64,000 nt of DNA from Bin5 sp022821545. Its GTDB lineage: Bacteria > Chloroflexota > Anaerolineae > Caldilineales > Caldilineaceae. Positions within the stretch are counted from its first letter, which is position 1, and each line of letters starts with the position of its first letter. Both the position numbers and the translations under genes were made by a program. Where the stretch lies: assembly GCA_963664085.2 (NCBI GenBank), contig CAXXLO010000002.1:3100001-3164000 (forward strand), written 5' to 3'. Shown here in pieces: positions 50,092-59,810 of this stretch. The notes under the pieces are model-generated. The model saw nothing but the letters and a program-made list of their open reading frames with translations, was not told the origin of the DNA and ran no database searches.

Positions 50092-50129
50092 TATGATCCG
50101 TAGCAAAGTGAATCGCTCCCCGGATCATA
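50092..50129. promoter_or_regulatory. Inverted repeat between divergent genes, possible operator
   Basis: TATGATCCG (50092-50100) and CGGATCATA (50121-50129) are perfect 9-bp complements around 20 bp. The position between the oxidoreductase and ThDP genes suits a shared regulator. The arm spacing of about 29 bp is nearly three helical turns, similar to the suf dyad. Confidence 0.4.
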
Positions 50130-50268
50130 GCACGTATAGCCAGCGGACTCAATCGCCGCAGTCACTAACCACCGCGGATTGCAAAGATTTCCAACTGATG
50201 CTATCAATAGATCAAGTCCAACCAACACACTTGCCCCGCCAACTGCGCGCCCATCAGGAGAACTCCCT

Positions 50269-51951
50269 ATGCCCAGCATGACCGGTGGTCGGTTCATCGC
50301 CGAGACGGTTCACGGATATGGAATCACCCACGTCTTCTTCATGCCCTACATCGGCCCCAGGGCCTTGATGGAAATGGAAAAACTGGGGATCAAGCGCGTG
50401 CAGACCCACGGAGAGAAGGCCGCAGCTTACATGGCGGACGCCTACGCCCGCGTCAAACGCGCCCCCAGCCTCTGCATGGCCCAGGCCGTCGGCGCCGTCA
50501 ATCTGGCGGCCGGCCTGCAAGACGCCTATCTGGCCTGCTCTCCTGTGGTCGCGCTGACGGGAAGAGAGCTACTCGTCAATCAGCAGCGCCACGCTTACCA
50601 GGAGGTCGATCACGTCAATCCCTTCTCGGCTGTATCGAAGTACAGCGCCTATGTCTCGACCCCCGAACACCTGCCCGTTTACCTGCGCCAGGCATTTCGG
50701 GCCGCCACTACGGGCACGCCCGGCCCCACCCACCTGGACCTGGAAGGCATCGCCGGCCAGGGCGTCGTGGAAGCGGAGGCCGACCTGGAAGTCATCGTTG
50801 AAGATGCGTTTACCCGGTTGCCACCATTCCGGCCCGAGGCCGAACCGTCCGGTATTGACGCGGCTCTCCAGCTTCTGGATAGCGCCGAACGCCCGGTCAT
50901 CGTCGCCGGCGGCGGTGTCCTGGCCTCGGACGCCCGCGCCGAACTCATCGAACTGGCGGAAAAGCTCTCGGTCCCCGTGGCCACGTCGCTGAACGCCAAA
51001 ACGATGTTCCCGCCCGATCACGAGCTGGCCGTAGGTGTCCCCGGCTCATACTCCCGCGCCTGTTCAAATCAGACCCTGTGTGAAGCCGACCTCGTCTTCT
51101 TCATTGGGAGCCACACCGGCGGCCAGGTGACAAACGCCTATCAGATTCCTCCCCAGGGAACGCCCATCATCCAGCTTGACATAAATCCCGAAGAGATCGG
51201 CCGCAACTACCCCGTGCAGGTCGGCCTCCAGGGCGATGTCAAGAGCAGCCTGAGACGCATGATAGATCGCGCCGGCCCGCGCGAACGCCGCGCTGCCTGG
51301 GTGGGCCGCGTCCAGGAGTTGGTGCAGGAGTGGAAAGCGGGCGCGGCACATCACGTCAACTCGGAAATCCTGCCGATGCGCCCGGAACGCCTCTGCCGCG
51401 AACTGAGCGACTACCTTCCCTCCGATGCCATTCTCGTTTCCGACACCGGCCACGCCGGAATCTGGACCGGGACGATGCTTGACCTGAAACATCCCGGCCA
51501 AAGCTTCATTCGCTGCTCCGGATCGCTGGGATGGGGCCTTCCCGCAGCCATGGGCGCCAAGTGCGCGCAGCCCGACCGCCCCGTCCTCTGCTTCACCGGC
51601 GATGGCGGCATCTGGTACCACATTGCCGAACTGGAAACTGCAGCGCGCTGCGGCATCAACACCGTAACCGTCGTCAACAACAATCACTCTCTCAACCAGG
51701 AACAGGGCGGGGTAGAACAGACCTACGGTGGCAGGACGGCAGGTTCGGATGAGCTCTGGCTCTTTGAAGACGCCGACTTTGCCAGGATTGCCGAGTCGTT
51801 CGGCGCTTTCGGCATTACCGTAAACGAGCCAGGCGAGCTCGCAGGCGCCCTCGATCGCGCCTTCGCTTGCGGCCGGCCCGCAGTTGTCGACGTGAAGACG
51901 CACTTGGAAGGCATTGCCCCGCGGGCCTGGATGCCGGCCGGCCAGCCTTAA
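50269..51951 (+). CDS. Thiamine-diphosphate-dependent enzyme, acetolactate-synthase-like
   Basis: The 560-residue protein has the three domains of the acetolactate synthase/benzoylformate decarboxylase group. The N-terminal PYR domain carries the catalytic Glu49 (HGEKAAAYMADAYAR). The central domain includes RPVIVAGGGVLAS, and the C-terminal PP domain has the ThDP motif GDGG (444-447) through VNNN (about 470). The substrate loop differs enough that acetolactate synthase itself is not assured, and no small regulatory subunit is nearby. ATG 50269 has AGGAGA upstream; a longer frame from 50179 has no ribosome-binding site. It is divergent from the Gfo/Idh gene. Confidence 0.92.
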   Translation: MPSMTGGRFIAETVHGYGITHVFFMPYIGPRALMEMEKLGIKRVQTHGEKAAAYMADAYARVKRAPSLCMAQAVGAVNLAAGLQDAYLACSPVVALTGRELLVNQQRHAYQEVDHVNPFSAVSKYSAYVSTPEHLPVYLRQAFRAATTGTPGPTHLDLEGIAGQGVVEAEADLEVIVEDAFTRLPPFRPEAEPSGIDAALQLLDSAERPVIVAGGGVLASDARAELIELAEKLSVPVATSLNAKTMFPPDHELAVGVPGSYSRACSNQTLCEADLVFFIGSHTGGQVTNAYQIPPQGTPIIQLDINPEEIGRNYPVQVGLQGDVKSSLRRMIDRAGPRERRAAWVGRVQELVQEWKAGAAHHVNSEILPMRPERLCRELSDYLPSDAILVSDTGHAGIWTGTMLDLKHPGQSFIRCSGSLGWGLPAAMGAKCAQPDRPVLCFTGDGGIWYHIAELETAARCGINTVTVVNNNHSLNQEQGGVEQTYGGRTAGSDELWLFEDADFARIAESFGAFGITVNEPGELAGALDRAFACGRPAVVDVKTHLEGIAPRAWMPAGQP

Positions 51952-52213
51952 ACTGTAGAATTCTGCTCCTTCCCACCACGTCGGGGCCGCCTCTGACCGG
52001 CTCTTGCAGTGCGGCAAGAACGGGGCTTACAGTTTGCTCTCGCCATCGGCAATCTGCTAGAATGCCACAGGCCTGCGACAGTTCCCTTCGCTGCGGCGCG
52101 CAGCGAGAGGCGTCGCCACTACTTTGGAATCCGGGCAATGCCGGCCGCCGTCTGTGGGCCCGCCCAGGCAGGCCGGTTGCAACGAAACGACCTCAGAAAC
52201 TGGAAGGCTTTGC

Positions 52214-52504
52214 ATGAAAGCGATGCTCTACTTGGACCAAATAGCCGAGCCGGTGGCTGTGCTGGACGACGTGAAGATTGTAGAGTTCGGAAGCGACAAT
52301 CACCCGGAAGGTGACCGCATCCGAATCTACTACCATACCAACAACCTGAATGCCACCAAGACGATGGTCGAACTTCACCGGGATCGTAAGATGACGGTTG
52401 AACTGGAAGACGGCCGGTCGGCTCCGGCGCTGATCACGCACGCCAGTCTGGATGCCAAGGGGCAGTTTGTCGGCGTTCTGAGAGTGCTCGGACCGCTGGC
52501 CTGA
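52214..52504 (+). CDS. Small protein of unknown function
   Basis: This 96-residue protein has an alpha/beta-like pattern (MKAMLYLDQIAEPVAVLDDVKIVEF ... MTVELEDGRSAPALITHASLD) with a GGAAGG-type ribosome-binding site before the ATG at 52214. There is no signal peptide or membrane segment, and no known motif. Its position 115 bp before the helicase gene suggests an independent small gene. The open frame from 52124 has no support. I cannot suggest a function. Confidence 0.6.
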   Translation: MKAMLYLDQIAEPVAVLDDVKIVEFGSDNHPEGDRIRIYYHTNNLNATKTMVELHRDRKMTVELEDGRSAPALITHASLDAKGQFVGVLRVLGPLA

Positions 52505-52619
52505 GATCGAAGTGTGCCTCCAGTCCTCCCCGGCCCACCCACGGCTCGATTCAACCCCTGGGACAGTACTCTAACCCGTCCGCTGTCGGTCCGAACGCTC
52601 GGCAACCGCCAACAATTTC

Positions 52620-54977
52620 ATGGCCGCTGAACAGCCGCTGCGCCCTGCACAGCAGGAGATCCTCAAGTATGAGGGAGGTCGCCTCGGAATCAGCGCGGTG
52701 CCCGGCAGCGGCAAGACCTTCACACTGAGCCGGCTTGCCGCCAAACTGGTGCATAGGCTGGCAGCATCAGGCCCTGTAGATGATCGGGAAGTCCTGGTCG
52801 TCACATTTACGAACGCTGCGGCAGAGAATTTCCGCAACAGCATCGGCCGCATCGTCGAGAGCCGCCGACTGCTTCCCAGCGGCTTCCGCGTAGGAACAAT
52901 TCACAGTCTGGCCCACGACATCGTGCGCGAGCGCCCCGGTCTGGTTGGCCTGAGTGAAGAGTTCGACATCATCGACGACCGAACGAGCCAGGAGATCAAG
53001 CGGCAGGCCGTCGACAACTACCTTCAGGCCAGTCCCGACTTTCTGGGCGGTTACATCAAGCCTGAAATCCTTCACAGTTTCCGCAACTTGTCGCGCCAGC
53101 TCAACCAGACTGCCCAGGAAGTCGCAGAAGCGGTTATTCGTCGCGTGAAGGAGCTGCGCGCCGATGCCGGCGCCCTGGAAAACATCCTGCAGGGCCAGTC
53201 CGGCGCCTGGCCCCTACTCTCCTTCGGACTCCAGGTCTGCCGCGACTATCAGCGCGGGCTTAGCGTGCGCGGAGGCGTCGACTTTGACGACCTGATCCTG
53301 CTTGCGCTTCAAGCGCTCGAAACCGATGATAACCTCCTGGCGCGCCTCCAACGGCGCTGGCCCTTCGTCCTCGAAGACGAGGCCCAGGACAGCAGCGCCC
53401 TCCAGGAGCAGATGCTTTCACTCCTGACGGCCTCGCATGGGAATTGGGTCCGGGTGGGGGACCCCAATCAGGCCATTAACACCACTTTCACCAGCGCCGA
53501 TCCCCGTTTTCTCAGGCAATTCGTGGATCGCGAGACGGTGGTCAAGCTGCCGCTGCCCAACTCGGGCCGCAGCGCACTGCCGATCATCCGTCTTGCCAAC
53601 CGCCTGATCGACTGGAGCGCTGAAGAGCATCCGCTGCTTCCGCCCGACAAAGCGCTTTCACCCCCGCACATTCAGCCCACCGGGGAAGACGACCCGCAGC
53701 GCAATCCGCGGCCAGGGAATCCGGCCGTCTACTTCTATGACCGTCCGCTTGCGCCCGTCGATGAAATCCGCATCCTGATCACCAGTCTGCAGCGCTGGCT
53801 GCCAAAGCACCCCGCCAAGACGGTCGCCGTGCTCGTCCCGGACAACCGGCGCGGCGCAGAGTTCAGCAGAGCTTTCGAAGAGGCCTCCCTCCCGTTTGAC
53901 GATTCTCTTCTCCGTTCCACCAGCACAACTCGTATTGCCGTAGACGCGCTCGTGAAAGCCATGCGCTACATCAGCCAGCCAGCCTACCCCTCCCATCTGC
54001 GTCTGCTTTGGAACGAGGTCTGGTGGGCGCGGCGGAGCCGCCTGTACAATCCTGCGGAGACAGGCGTGGAGTCCGACGGGACCGGCGCCGGGGAGGGACC
54101 TCCATCCTGGCTCCCGGAACAGACCGATTCCGGCGAGAAAACGGAGGAAAGTGAGCTGCCCCGTCCAGCATTTCTATTTGGCAAGTCACTCGGCCAACTG
54201 CGGCTGCCGGAACGTTTCATCTTCCCTGCCGCGGGTGACGACTGGCTGCAGGAGCTGCGCTGGCTCGACGATTATGACGGCTTTCGGCCCATCGTTCACG
54301 GGTTCCGGCAAGACCTCAGACGCTGGTGTTCAGCCGCAGTTCTGCCTGTTGACGAGTTGGTCCTGACTCTGGGACAGGATCTGTTCACAGAAGCGCCTGA
54401 ACGCGCTCTGGCGCACAGCGCCGCCATCCTGCTGGCAAATCGGGCCAGGGAGCGGCCCGACCTGCGCTTACTCGAGTTGACGAAAGAGCTGGAAGAGACC
54501 GCGGTCAACAAGCGCCGACTGCTGGGGTTCACCGAGGAAACGCGCGGCTTCGAACCACCCGCTGGCAAGGTGACTATCGCAACAATGCACTCAGCCAAGG
54601 GACTTGAATGGGATCGAGTCCATCTGGCCTCCGTCAGCAACTACAGCTTCCCGGGCGGCGGCGACGACGAGTACTACCGGGGGGAGCCAAAATACATTCG
54701 CGACAGCCTCAATCTGACCGAGGAAGCCCTGGAGCAGACAAGGCAGCTTCACATGGGGACGCTCGACGAATATGTCCATGGCGAGGCAACGCGTGAGGCC
54801 CGCCGGGAATATGCCGCCGAGCGCCTTCGCCTTCTCTATGTCGGAATCACCCGCGCCCGCCGGGAACTGGTTCTGACATATAATACCGGCAGGTTTCATG
54901 ACACGCGGCCAAATGAGCCGGCGCTGGCGTTCACGGCGCTAAGCCAGGCCTGGCGAAACGGCCAAAGCCGCAACTGA
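52620..54977 (+). CDS. UvrD/Rep-type superfamily 1 DNA helicase
   Basis: The 785-residue protein has ordered SF1A motifs: Walker A VPGSGKT (27-33), motif Ia VVTFTNAAAENFR, Walker B DEAQD (253-257), then VGDPNQAIN, IATMHSAKGLEWDRVHL and LLYVGITRARREL. An insert with VVWWARR-like sequence (NEVWWARRSRLYN) sits in the 2B region. The C-terminus ends soon after motif VI, so the PD-(D/E)xK nuclease of AddA/RecB is missing and no AddB gene is nearby. It is likely a repair or recombination helicase rather than a RecBCD subunit. Confidence 0.94.
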   Translation: MAAEQPLRPAQQEILKYEGGRLGISAVPGSGKTFTLSRLAAKLVHRLAASGPVDDREVLVVTFTNAAAENFRNSIGRIVESRRLLPSGFRVGTIHSLAHDIVRERPGLVGLSEEFDIIDDRTSQEIKRQAVDNYLQASPDFLGGYIKPEILHSFRNLSRQLNQTAQEVAEAVIRRVKELRADAGALENILQGQSGAWPLLSFGLQVCRDYQRGLSVRGGVDFDDLILLALQALETDDNLLARLQRRWPFVLEDEAQDSSALQEQMLSLLTASHGNWVRVGDPNQAINTTFTSADPRFLRQFVDRETVVKLPLPNSGRSALPIIRLANRLIDWSAEEHPLLPPDKALSPPHIQPTGEDDPQRNPRPGNPAVYFYDRPLAPVDEIRILITSLQRWLPKHPAKTVAVLVPDNRRGAEFSRAFEEASLPFDDSLLRSTSTTRIAVDALVKAMRYISQPAYPSHLRLLWNEVWWARRSRLYNPAETGVESDGTGAGEGPPSWLPEQTDSGEKTEESELPRPAFLFGKSLGQLRLPERFIFPAAGDDWLQELRWLDDYDGFRPIVHGFRQDLRRWCSAAVLPVDELVLTLGQDLFTEAPERALAHSAAILLANRARERPDLRLLELTKELEETAVNKRRLLGFTEETRGFEPPAGKVTIATMHSAKGLEWDRVHLASVSNYSFPGGGDDEYYRGEPKYIRDSLNLTEEALEQTRQLHMGTLDEYVHGEATREARREYAAERLRLLYVGITRARRELVLTYNTGRFHDTRPNEPALAFTALSQAWRNGQSRN

Positions 54978-55017
54978 AGAGAAAGACCGGCTCTTCGAGC
55001 AACCTCCTGAACCTCAT

Positions 55018-58000
55018 ATGCGACACACGAAGATTCAGCACTACTGCGAATCCGTCATCGAGGCCGGCTGGCTCGCCGCCCTGATCGTCGCGCCGCTTTT
55101 CTTCAATACCTACTCCAGCCGCGTATTTGAGCCGGACAAGATCAGCCTCGTTCGTTCCATCTCCCTGGTCATGCTGCTGGCCTATCTTGTAAAGATTCTG
55201 GACGGCGGTCGAATATGGCTGCCGCGTGGTGGAGGCGGTCCGGCAGCGGGCGATGAGACCCTTGCAGCCGGCGAAGGTTCACAGGCAAGATCAGAATGGA
55301 GGGCGGGCAGCCTCTGGAAACAGCCGTTCCTGCTGCCTTTCGTGCTGCTGGCGCTGTCGTACGCGATCAGCACTCTGTTGAGTATATCTCCTTCCGTAAG
55401 CTGGTGGGGCTCCTATCACCGGCTGCAGGGCGCCTATACCTTCGCCAGCTATCTGATCATCGCTCTACTCACGGCAGCCCACCTGCGGCAGCCTTCCCAG
55501 CTGCGTCGGCTTCAACATACGGTTGTCATCACCAGCCTTCCCATCGCCATCTACGGCGTGTTCCAGCATTTCGGCAAGGATCCCCTCCCCTGGGCCCAGG
55601 ATGTGAGCGGCCGCGTTACCGCCAACGCGGGGAATCCAATCTTTCTCGCCGCGCATCTGATCATGGCCTTTTTCCTGACGCTCGAACGCGCGGTCTCCTG
55701 TTTCGGTTTCCTGTTAACCGGCGGACCGCGGCCGGGCGGCGATACTACGCCTGGTACTGCGCCCGGTACTGTGCCCGGTTCTGCGCCTGAAGAAGAACAG
55801 GCGGCCCCTACCCCCGATTACAGCTGGGCCGGCGTCCTGGCTGGCGGCGCCTATCTGTTTGTACTCGTCATTCAGCTGCTCGCCATCTTCTGGTCCCAGA
55901 GCCGCGGTCCCTGGCTTGGCCTCGCCAGCGGCATGTACATCTTTGTGCTGCTCCTCCTGACCGCCATGCGTCCCCGCAACTACCGCGCCTGGACTGCCGC
56001 CTGGGCAGGGCTCGGCCTGGTCGGGCTCGTTCTGCTTATCGTCCTGAATACCACCTCGATTGGCCGCTCACTGCGACAGGTCCCGAACTGGGGACGCCTG
56101 ACGACGATGCTGGATAGCGCGACCGGCACGGGGCGGGTCCGCGTATTGATCTGGGAGGGAACCGCAGAGCTGGTCTTCCCCCACGAGCCGCTGTCCTATC
56201 CCGATGGAAGTGATGACCGCATAAATCTCTTCCGGCCCCTGATCGGCTACGGTCCGGAGACACTCTGGATGGCGTTCAATCGCTTCTATCCGCCGGAACT
56301 GGCCCAATTGGAGTCCCGCAACGCCAGCCCCGACCGGGCGCACAACGAAACCTGGGACAGCCTGGCCATGACCGGCGTTCTTGGCTTTCTGGCCAATTCA
56401 CTCCTTTTTCTGTCCATCTTCTTCTGGGCAATGCGCTGGCTTGGGCTCGTCCGTACACGCCGGGACGCCATTCTATTCTTTTCCATGCTTGCAGGCGGGG
56501 GAATCCTCCTTAGCGCCCTGTTCCAGATGCGCGGCGTCAGCGTCGGATTTCTCGGTGTAAACTGGCCGACCGGAATGATACTGGGGCTGGTCGCGTATGT
56601 CACCCTGGCCGTCTTCCTTCAACAGACAACCCCAGCCGGGGCCGCGCAGCGCCCGCGCCAGCTCCTCCTGGTCGCCTCCCTGTCGGCAATCATCGCCCAC
56701 TATGTCGAGATTCATCTTGGAATCGCCGTCGCGGCCACCCGCATCTATTTCTGGACTACAGTGGCTCTGCTGCTGGCGCTGGGAATGAACTGGCTCCTCC
56801 CGGAAACCTTCGCCCCCAACCAGCTCTCTGCAGGCCAGGCGCCGCCGCAAGGCGGGGAAGACCGGAGCGCACGGAACAGGCAGGCGGCCGCGCGCGGAAG
56901 GGCCGCGCGCGGCCGCCGCCAAGCTCGGTCATCCAGCAGAGGTTGGAACATCCATCTGCCGGCTACAGTTCTGCCTGACCTTCTGGTCATGCTGACTCTT
57001 GTCTTTCTCTTTACCATCAATTACCAGGGAATTTCGAACACCCTCGCCGTCCTGTTCGCTGGACTGGGCGCCGCCCCTCAGGACCGGGCCGGGGTCGCGT
57101 CGACAGACATATTGTGGCTGGTATTTTTCACCTGGTTTATCGCAACCGGCTTAGGCACGGCCACCGCATTGCTGCGCCGTCACGGTCTGGGCGCGGGGAA
57201 GCAAGCAGGGAAGCAGGCTGCAATCGGAAGCCGGCGCAATGAGGAAACGTCCCGCAGCAGGAATACAGAGTCGGCCCTCGCTTCGGTTCGTTCAACCCTT
57301 CTCTATGGCCTGATCCTCTTCGCAGGCTGGCTGCTATATGGCGTCATCCACGCCGCCCGGTTGCTTCCCGGCGTCAGGACGGGCACCGTCGCTGAGCAAC
57401 TGGAACAGATTGCAGGCCACTATAGCCTGTACACCTGGATTGTGGTTCTCTGGTGTCTGCTTGCCGGTCTGTTTCTGTCGCGGCGCGAAGTGGTGGATAC
57501 GCGCCGCGCGTGGTTGGGGCGCGGCCTGGCTACTGCAGGCGCAGGGGTCCTCATGTCCGCCGCCGTCTTCTACATTATCGCGAACATAAACATCGCACAG
57601 GTGCGGGCCGACGTCTTTTACAAACAGGGCCAGAACTTCGATTCCGCAGGCGCTTGGGTCGAGAGTTCCGACCTCTACCGCCGCGCGCTTGCAGTCCGAC
57701 CGTCAGAGGATTACTACATGCTCTTTTTGGGTCGCAGCCTCCTTGAAAGAGCGGCGTACGCGCCGAAAGAAGGCTCGCTGTCGTTTCCGTCCGATCCGAC
57801 CCTGCAGCACGTTCTCGAATTGAACGCAGAGGACATTGCGCTCTTGGGGCGGGACGATCTCCTTTCCGCGTCCGAGGCTGTACTTTTCCGCGCACAGGAA
57901 GCCAATCCGCTGAACACAGACCACACTTCGAACCTGGCCCGTCTTTACAGTCACTGGGCAATTCTCACCGATGATCCGCTAGCGCAATTGCCGGCGCTGG

Positions 58001-58725
58001 AAAAGAGCTTGCGCCACTACGACGCCGCGCTCTCACTCAGTCCCAATGCAGCCCATCTGTGGAATGAGAAAGGGCAAGTCCTGGTCTCCATGGACCGTGA
58101 GGAAGAGGCGGAGATGTCACTATTGCACAGTCTTTCGCTTGACGACCGGTTCGAAAATACCTATGCTCAGCTGATCGAGTTGTACACCCGGACGGACGAA
58201 TCGGATAAGCTCTCCCGTCTCTTGGAAAGCGGCCTGGAAATACTTCCTCATAGCCTGGCTTTGCTCACATACAAAGGGGCGGCCCAGTCCCGCGCCGGAG
58301 ACCTGGAGGGCGCGCTGGCAACCATGTCGCTGGCTTTTGAGAAACACCCCGCCGACCTCAATGCCGCCCGCAATCTGGTCGTCCTTTCCCGCCTGCTGGA
58401 CCGCCCTGAAGAGGCGGCCCGGTGGGCCGAACGCGCCATCGCCCTGATAGAGAGCGGCCATGAAGAAACGGATAAGATTATCGCCGCGTACAGCGTGATT
58501 GCGGAGTTGAACGTGGAGAATGGGCGGTTGCTGGAGGCAGCCGGTATCCTGCATCGCCTCATGGAACTTGCGCCGCACGACTATCGTTTTCCTTTTCAGC
58601 TGGCCCAGGTGCATACTGAGTTGGGCAACAGCCAGCAGGCTCGCCTGTTCGGAGAATCAGCTCTCGCCCTCGCCCCGGACAGAGAGAAGCCCGCTATCCA
58701 ATCTTTTGTCGATTCTCTTGAGTGA
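55018..58725 (+). CDS. O-antigen-ligase-like (Wzy_C) membrane protein with C-terminal TPRs
   Basis: The 1,235-residue protein has an N-terminal region of roughly 12 hydrophobic segments (about 15-580). The Wzy_C domain includes WSQSRGPWLGLASGMY, GRVRVLIWEGTAEL and AHNETWDSLAMTGVLGFLANSLLFL. Basic linkers and four more hydrophobic segments follow (about 640-870). The C-terminus has about eight TPRs (for example HYDAALSLSPNAAHLWNEKGQVLVSMDREEEAEMSLLHSL). Such proteins polymerise or ligate surface polysaccharides. The next gene encodes a WecA/MraY-type initiating transferase. It overlaps nothing and begins 40 bp after the helicase stop. Confidence 0.88.
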   Translation: MRHTKIQHYCESVIEAGWLAALIVAPLFFNTYSSRVFEPDKISLVRSISLVMLLAYLVKILDGGRIWLPRGGGGPAAGDETLAAGEGSQARSEWRAGSLWKQPFLLPFVLLALSYAISTLLSISPSVSWWGSYHRLQGAYTFASYLIIALLTAAHLRQPSQLRRLQHTVVITSLPIAIYGVFQHFGKDPLPWAQDVSGRVTANAGNPIFLAAHLIMAFFLTLERAVSCFGFLLTGGPRPGGDTTPGTAPGTVPGSAPEEEQAAPTPDYSWAGVLAGGAYLFVLVIQLLAIFWSQSRGPWLGLASGMYIFVLLLLTAMRPRNYRAWTAAWAGLGLVGLVLLIVLNTTSIGRSLRQVPNWGRLTTMLDSATGTGRVRVLIWEGTAELVFPHEPLSYPDGSDDRINLFRPLIGYGPETLWMAFNRFYPPELAQLESRNASPDRAHNETWDSLAMTGVLGFLANSLLFLSIFFWAMRWLGLVRTRRDAILFFSMLAGGGILLSALFQMRGVSVGFLGVNWPTGMILGLVAYVTLAVFLQQTTPAGAAQRPRQLLLVASLSAIIAHYVEIHLGIAVAATRIYFWTTVALLLALGMNWLLPETFAPNQLSAGQAPPQGGEDRSARNRQAAARGRAARGRRQARSSSRGWNIHLPATVLPDLLVMLTLVFLFTINYQGISNTLAVLFAGLGAAPQDRAGVASTDILWLVFFTWFIATGLGTATALLRRHGLGAGKQAGKQAAIGSRRNEETSRSRNTESALASVRSTLLYGLILFAGWLLYGVIHAARLLPGVRTGTVAEQLEQIAGHYSLYTWIVVLWCLLAGLFLSRREVVDTRRAWLGRGLATAGAGVLMSAAVFYIIANINIAQVRADVFYKQGQNFDSAGAWVESSDLYRRALAVRPSEDYYMLFLGRSLLERAAYAPKEGSLSFPSDPTLQHVLELNAEDIALLGRDDLLSASEAVLFRAQEANPLNTDHTSNLARLYSHWAILTDDPLAQLPALEKSLRHYDAALSLSPNAAHLWNEKGQVLVSMDREEEAEMSLLHSLSLDDRFENTYAQLIELYTRTDESDKLSRLLESGLEILPHSLALLTYKGAAQSRAGDLEGALATMSLAFEKHPADLNAARNLVVLSRLLDRPEEAARWAERAIALIESGHEETDKIIAAYSVIAELNVENGRLLEAAGILHRLMELAPHDYRFPFQLAQVHTELGNSQQARLFGESALALAPDREKPAIQSFVDSLE

Positions 58726-58755
58726 ACCGCTTTGAAGCCGGTCCCTGGTGAGTGA

Positions 58756-59748
58756 ATGAGCTCCTTTATCCTGATGGCGGCAAGCGCCTTGATTATCGCC
58801 ATTGGCGGGACGCCCCTGGTGCGCTACGCGGCACTGCAACTGGGCATCCTCGACCAACCTTCCGCACGCAAAATTCACCGCGCGCCTGTGCCCCTGATGG
58901 GCGGCGCAGCCATCTATGTCGCCTTTATCGCCGCCCTCACGCTCTGGGGTGAACGCAGCTACGTCAACGAAGTCGTTGGAATCTTCGTCGGCGCCACTCT
59001 GGTCAGTCTGGTCGGCGCGCTGGACGACAGCCGCGGCGTAGGGAGCTATTTCAAGCTGCTGTTCCAGGTGGTGGCAGCCTGTATCCTGGTCTTCAGCGGA
59101 GTCCAAGTCCGCCTATTTGATGGATTCCTGGACATTATTCTGACGCTCCTTTGGGTGGTCGGAGTCACAAACGCGTTCAATCTGCTGGACAATATGGACG
59201 GGCTCTCCAGCGGTGTCGCGACAATCTCGGCAGCCTTCTTCACCCTCCTGGCTGCGATGAGCGATCAGTATCTCGTGGGCACTTTGGCTGCCGCGCTTTG
59301 CGGCGCCTGCATCGGCTTTCTCGTCTACAATTGGAATCCGGCCCGCGTCTTTATGGGGGACACAGGGAGCCTCTTCCTCGGTTTCCTCCTTGCCGCCGTG
59401 GGCATCAAACTGCGTTTCCCCGCCAACACGGCGAGCATAACCTGGATGATTCCCATTCTCGTGCTGGCGTTGCCCGTCTTCGACACGAGCCTGGTCTTCA
59501 TCAGCCGCCTGCGCCGCGGCAAAAACCCTCTTACTACCGCCGGCAAAGATCACGTCAGCCACAGGCTTGCCCTCCGAACGGGAAGTCAGCGCGAAGCGGT
59601 ACTTCTGTGTTATCTTATTACCGGGGGAACGGGTCTGGCCTCCATTTTCCTGACGCAAGCCAACTTGCAGGAAGCCCTCATCGTCGGGTTGACAGCCCTC
59701 GCGCTGGGAGTCTTTGCGCTGTGGAAACTTGAGTTCCAGAACAACTGA
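58756..59748 (+). CDS. Undecaprenyl-phosphate phospho-glycosyltransferase (WecA/MraY family)
   Basis: The 330-residue integral membrane enzyme shows family motifs: GILDQPSARKIHRAPVPLMGGAAIY, LVGALDDSRG with the DDx pair, VTNAFNLLDNMDGLSSGVA with the catalytic Asp-Asn-Asp, and VFMGDTGSLFLGFLLA. Ten or so hydrophobic segments agree with the WecA fold. It transfers sugar-1-phosphate to the lipid carrier, the first step of a surface polymer. Length and motifs match WecA-type enzymes better than MraY. It lies 30 bp after the O-antigen-ligase-like gene, so both likely serve one polymer. Confidence 0.93.
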   Translation: MSSFILMAASALIIAIGGTPLVRYAALQLGILDQPSARKIHRAPVPLMGGAAIYVAFIAALTLWGERSYVNEVVGIFVGATLVSLVGALDDSRGVGSYFKLLFQVVAACILVFSGVQVRLFDGFLDIILTLLWVVGVTNAFNLLDNMDGLSSGVATISAAFFTLLAAMSDQYLVGTLAAALCGACIGFLVYNWNPARVFMGDTGSLFLGFLLAAVGIKLRFPANTASITWMIPILVLALPVFDTSLVFISRLRRGKNPLTTAGKDHVSHRLALRTGSQREAVLLCYLITGGTGLASIFLTQANLQEALIVGLTALALGVFALWKLEFQNN

Positions 59749-59810
59749 CTGTGAATTGCCGGCCTGCTTCCAATCCGTGTTCACCTATCTTATCCGCAAA
59801 GGAGACGAAT

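Noticed and set aside
50093..50281. Possible 62-codon leader peptide before the ThDP gene, preceded by AAAGGAGG
   Set aside because: The ribosome-binding site is 11 bases away and the frame runs into the ThDP start; composition is not protein-like. It could be a regulatory upstream frame, but there is no further support.
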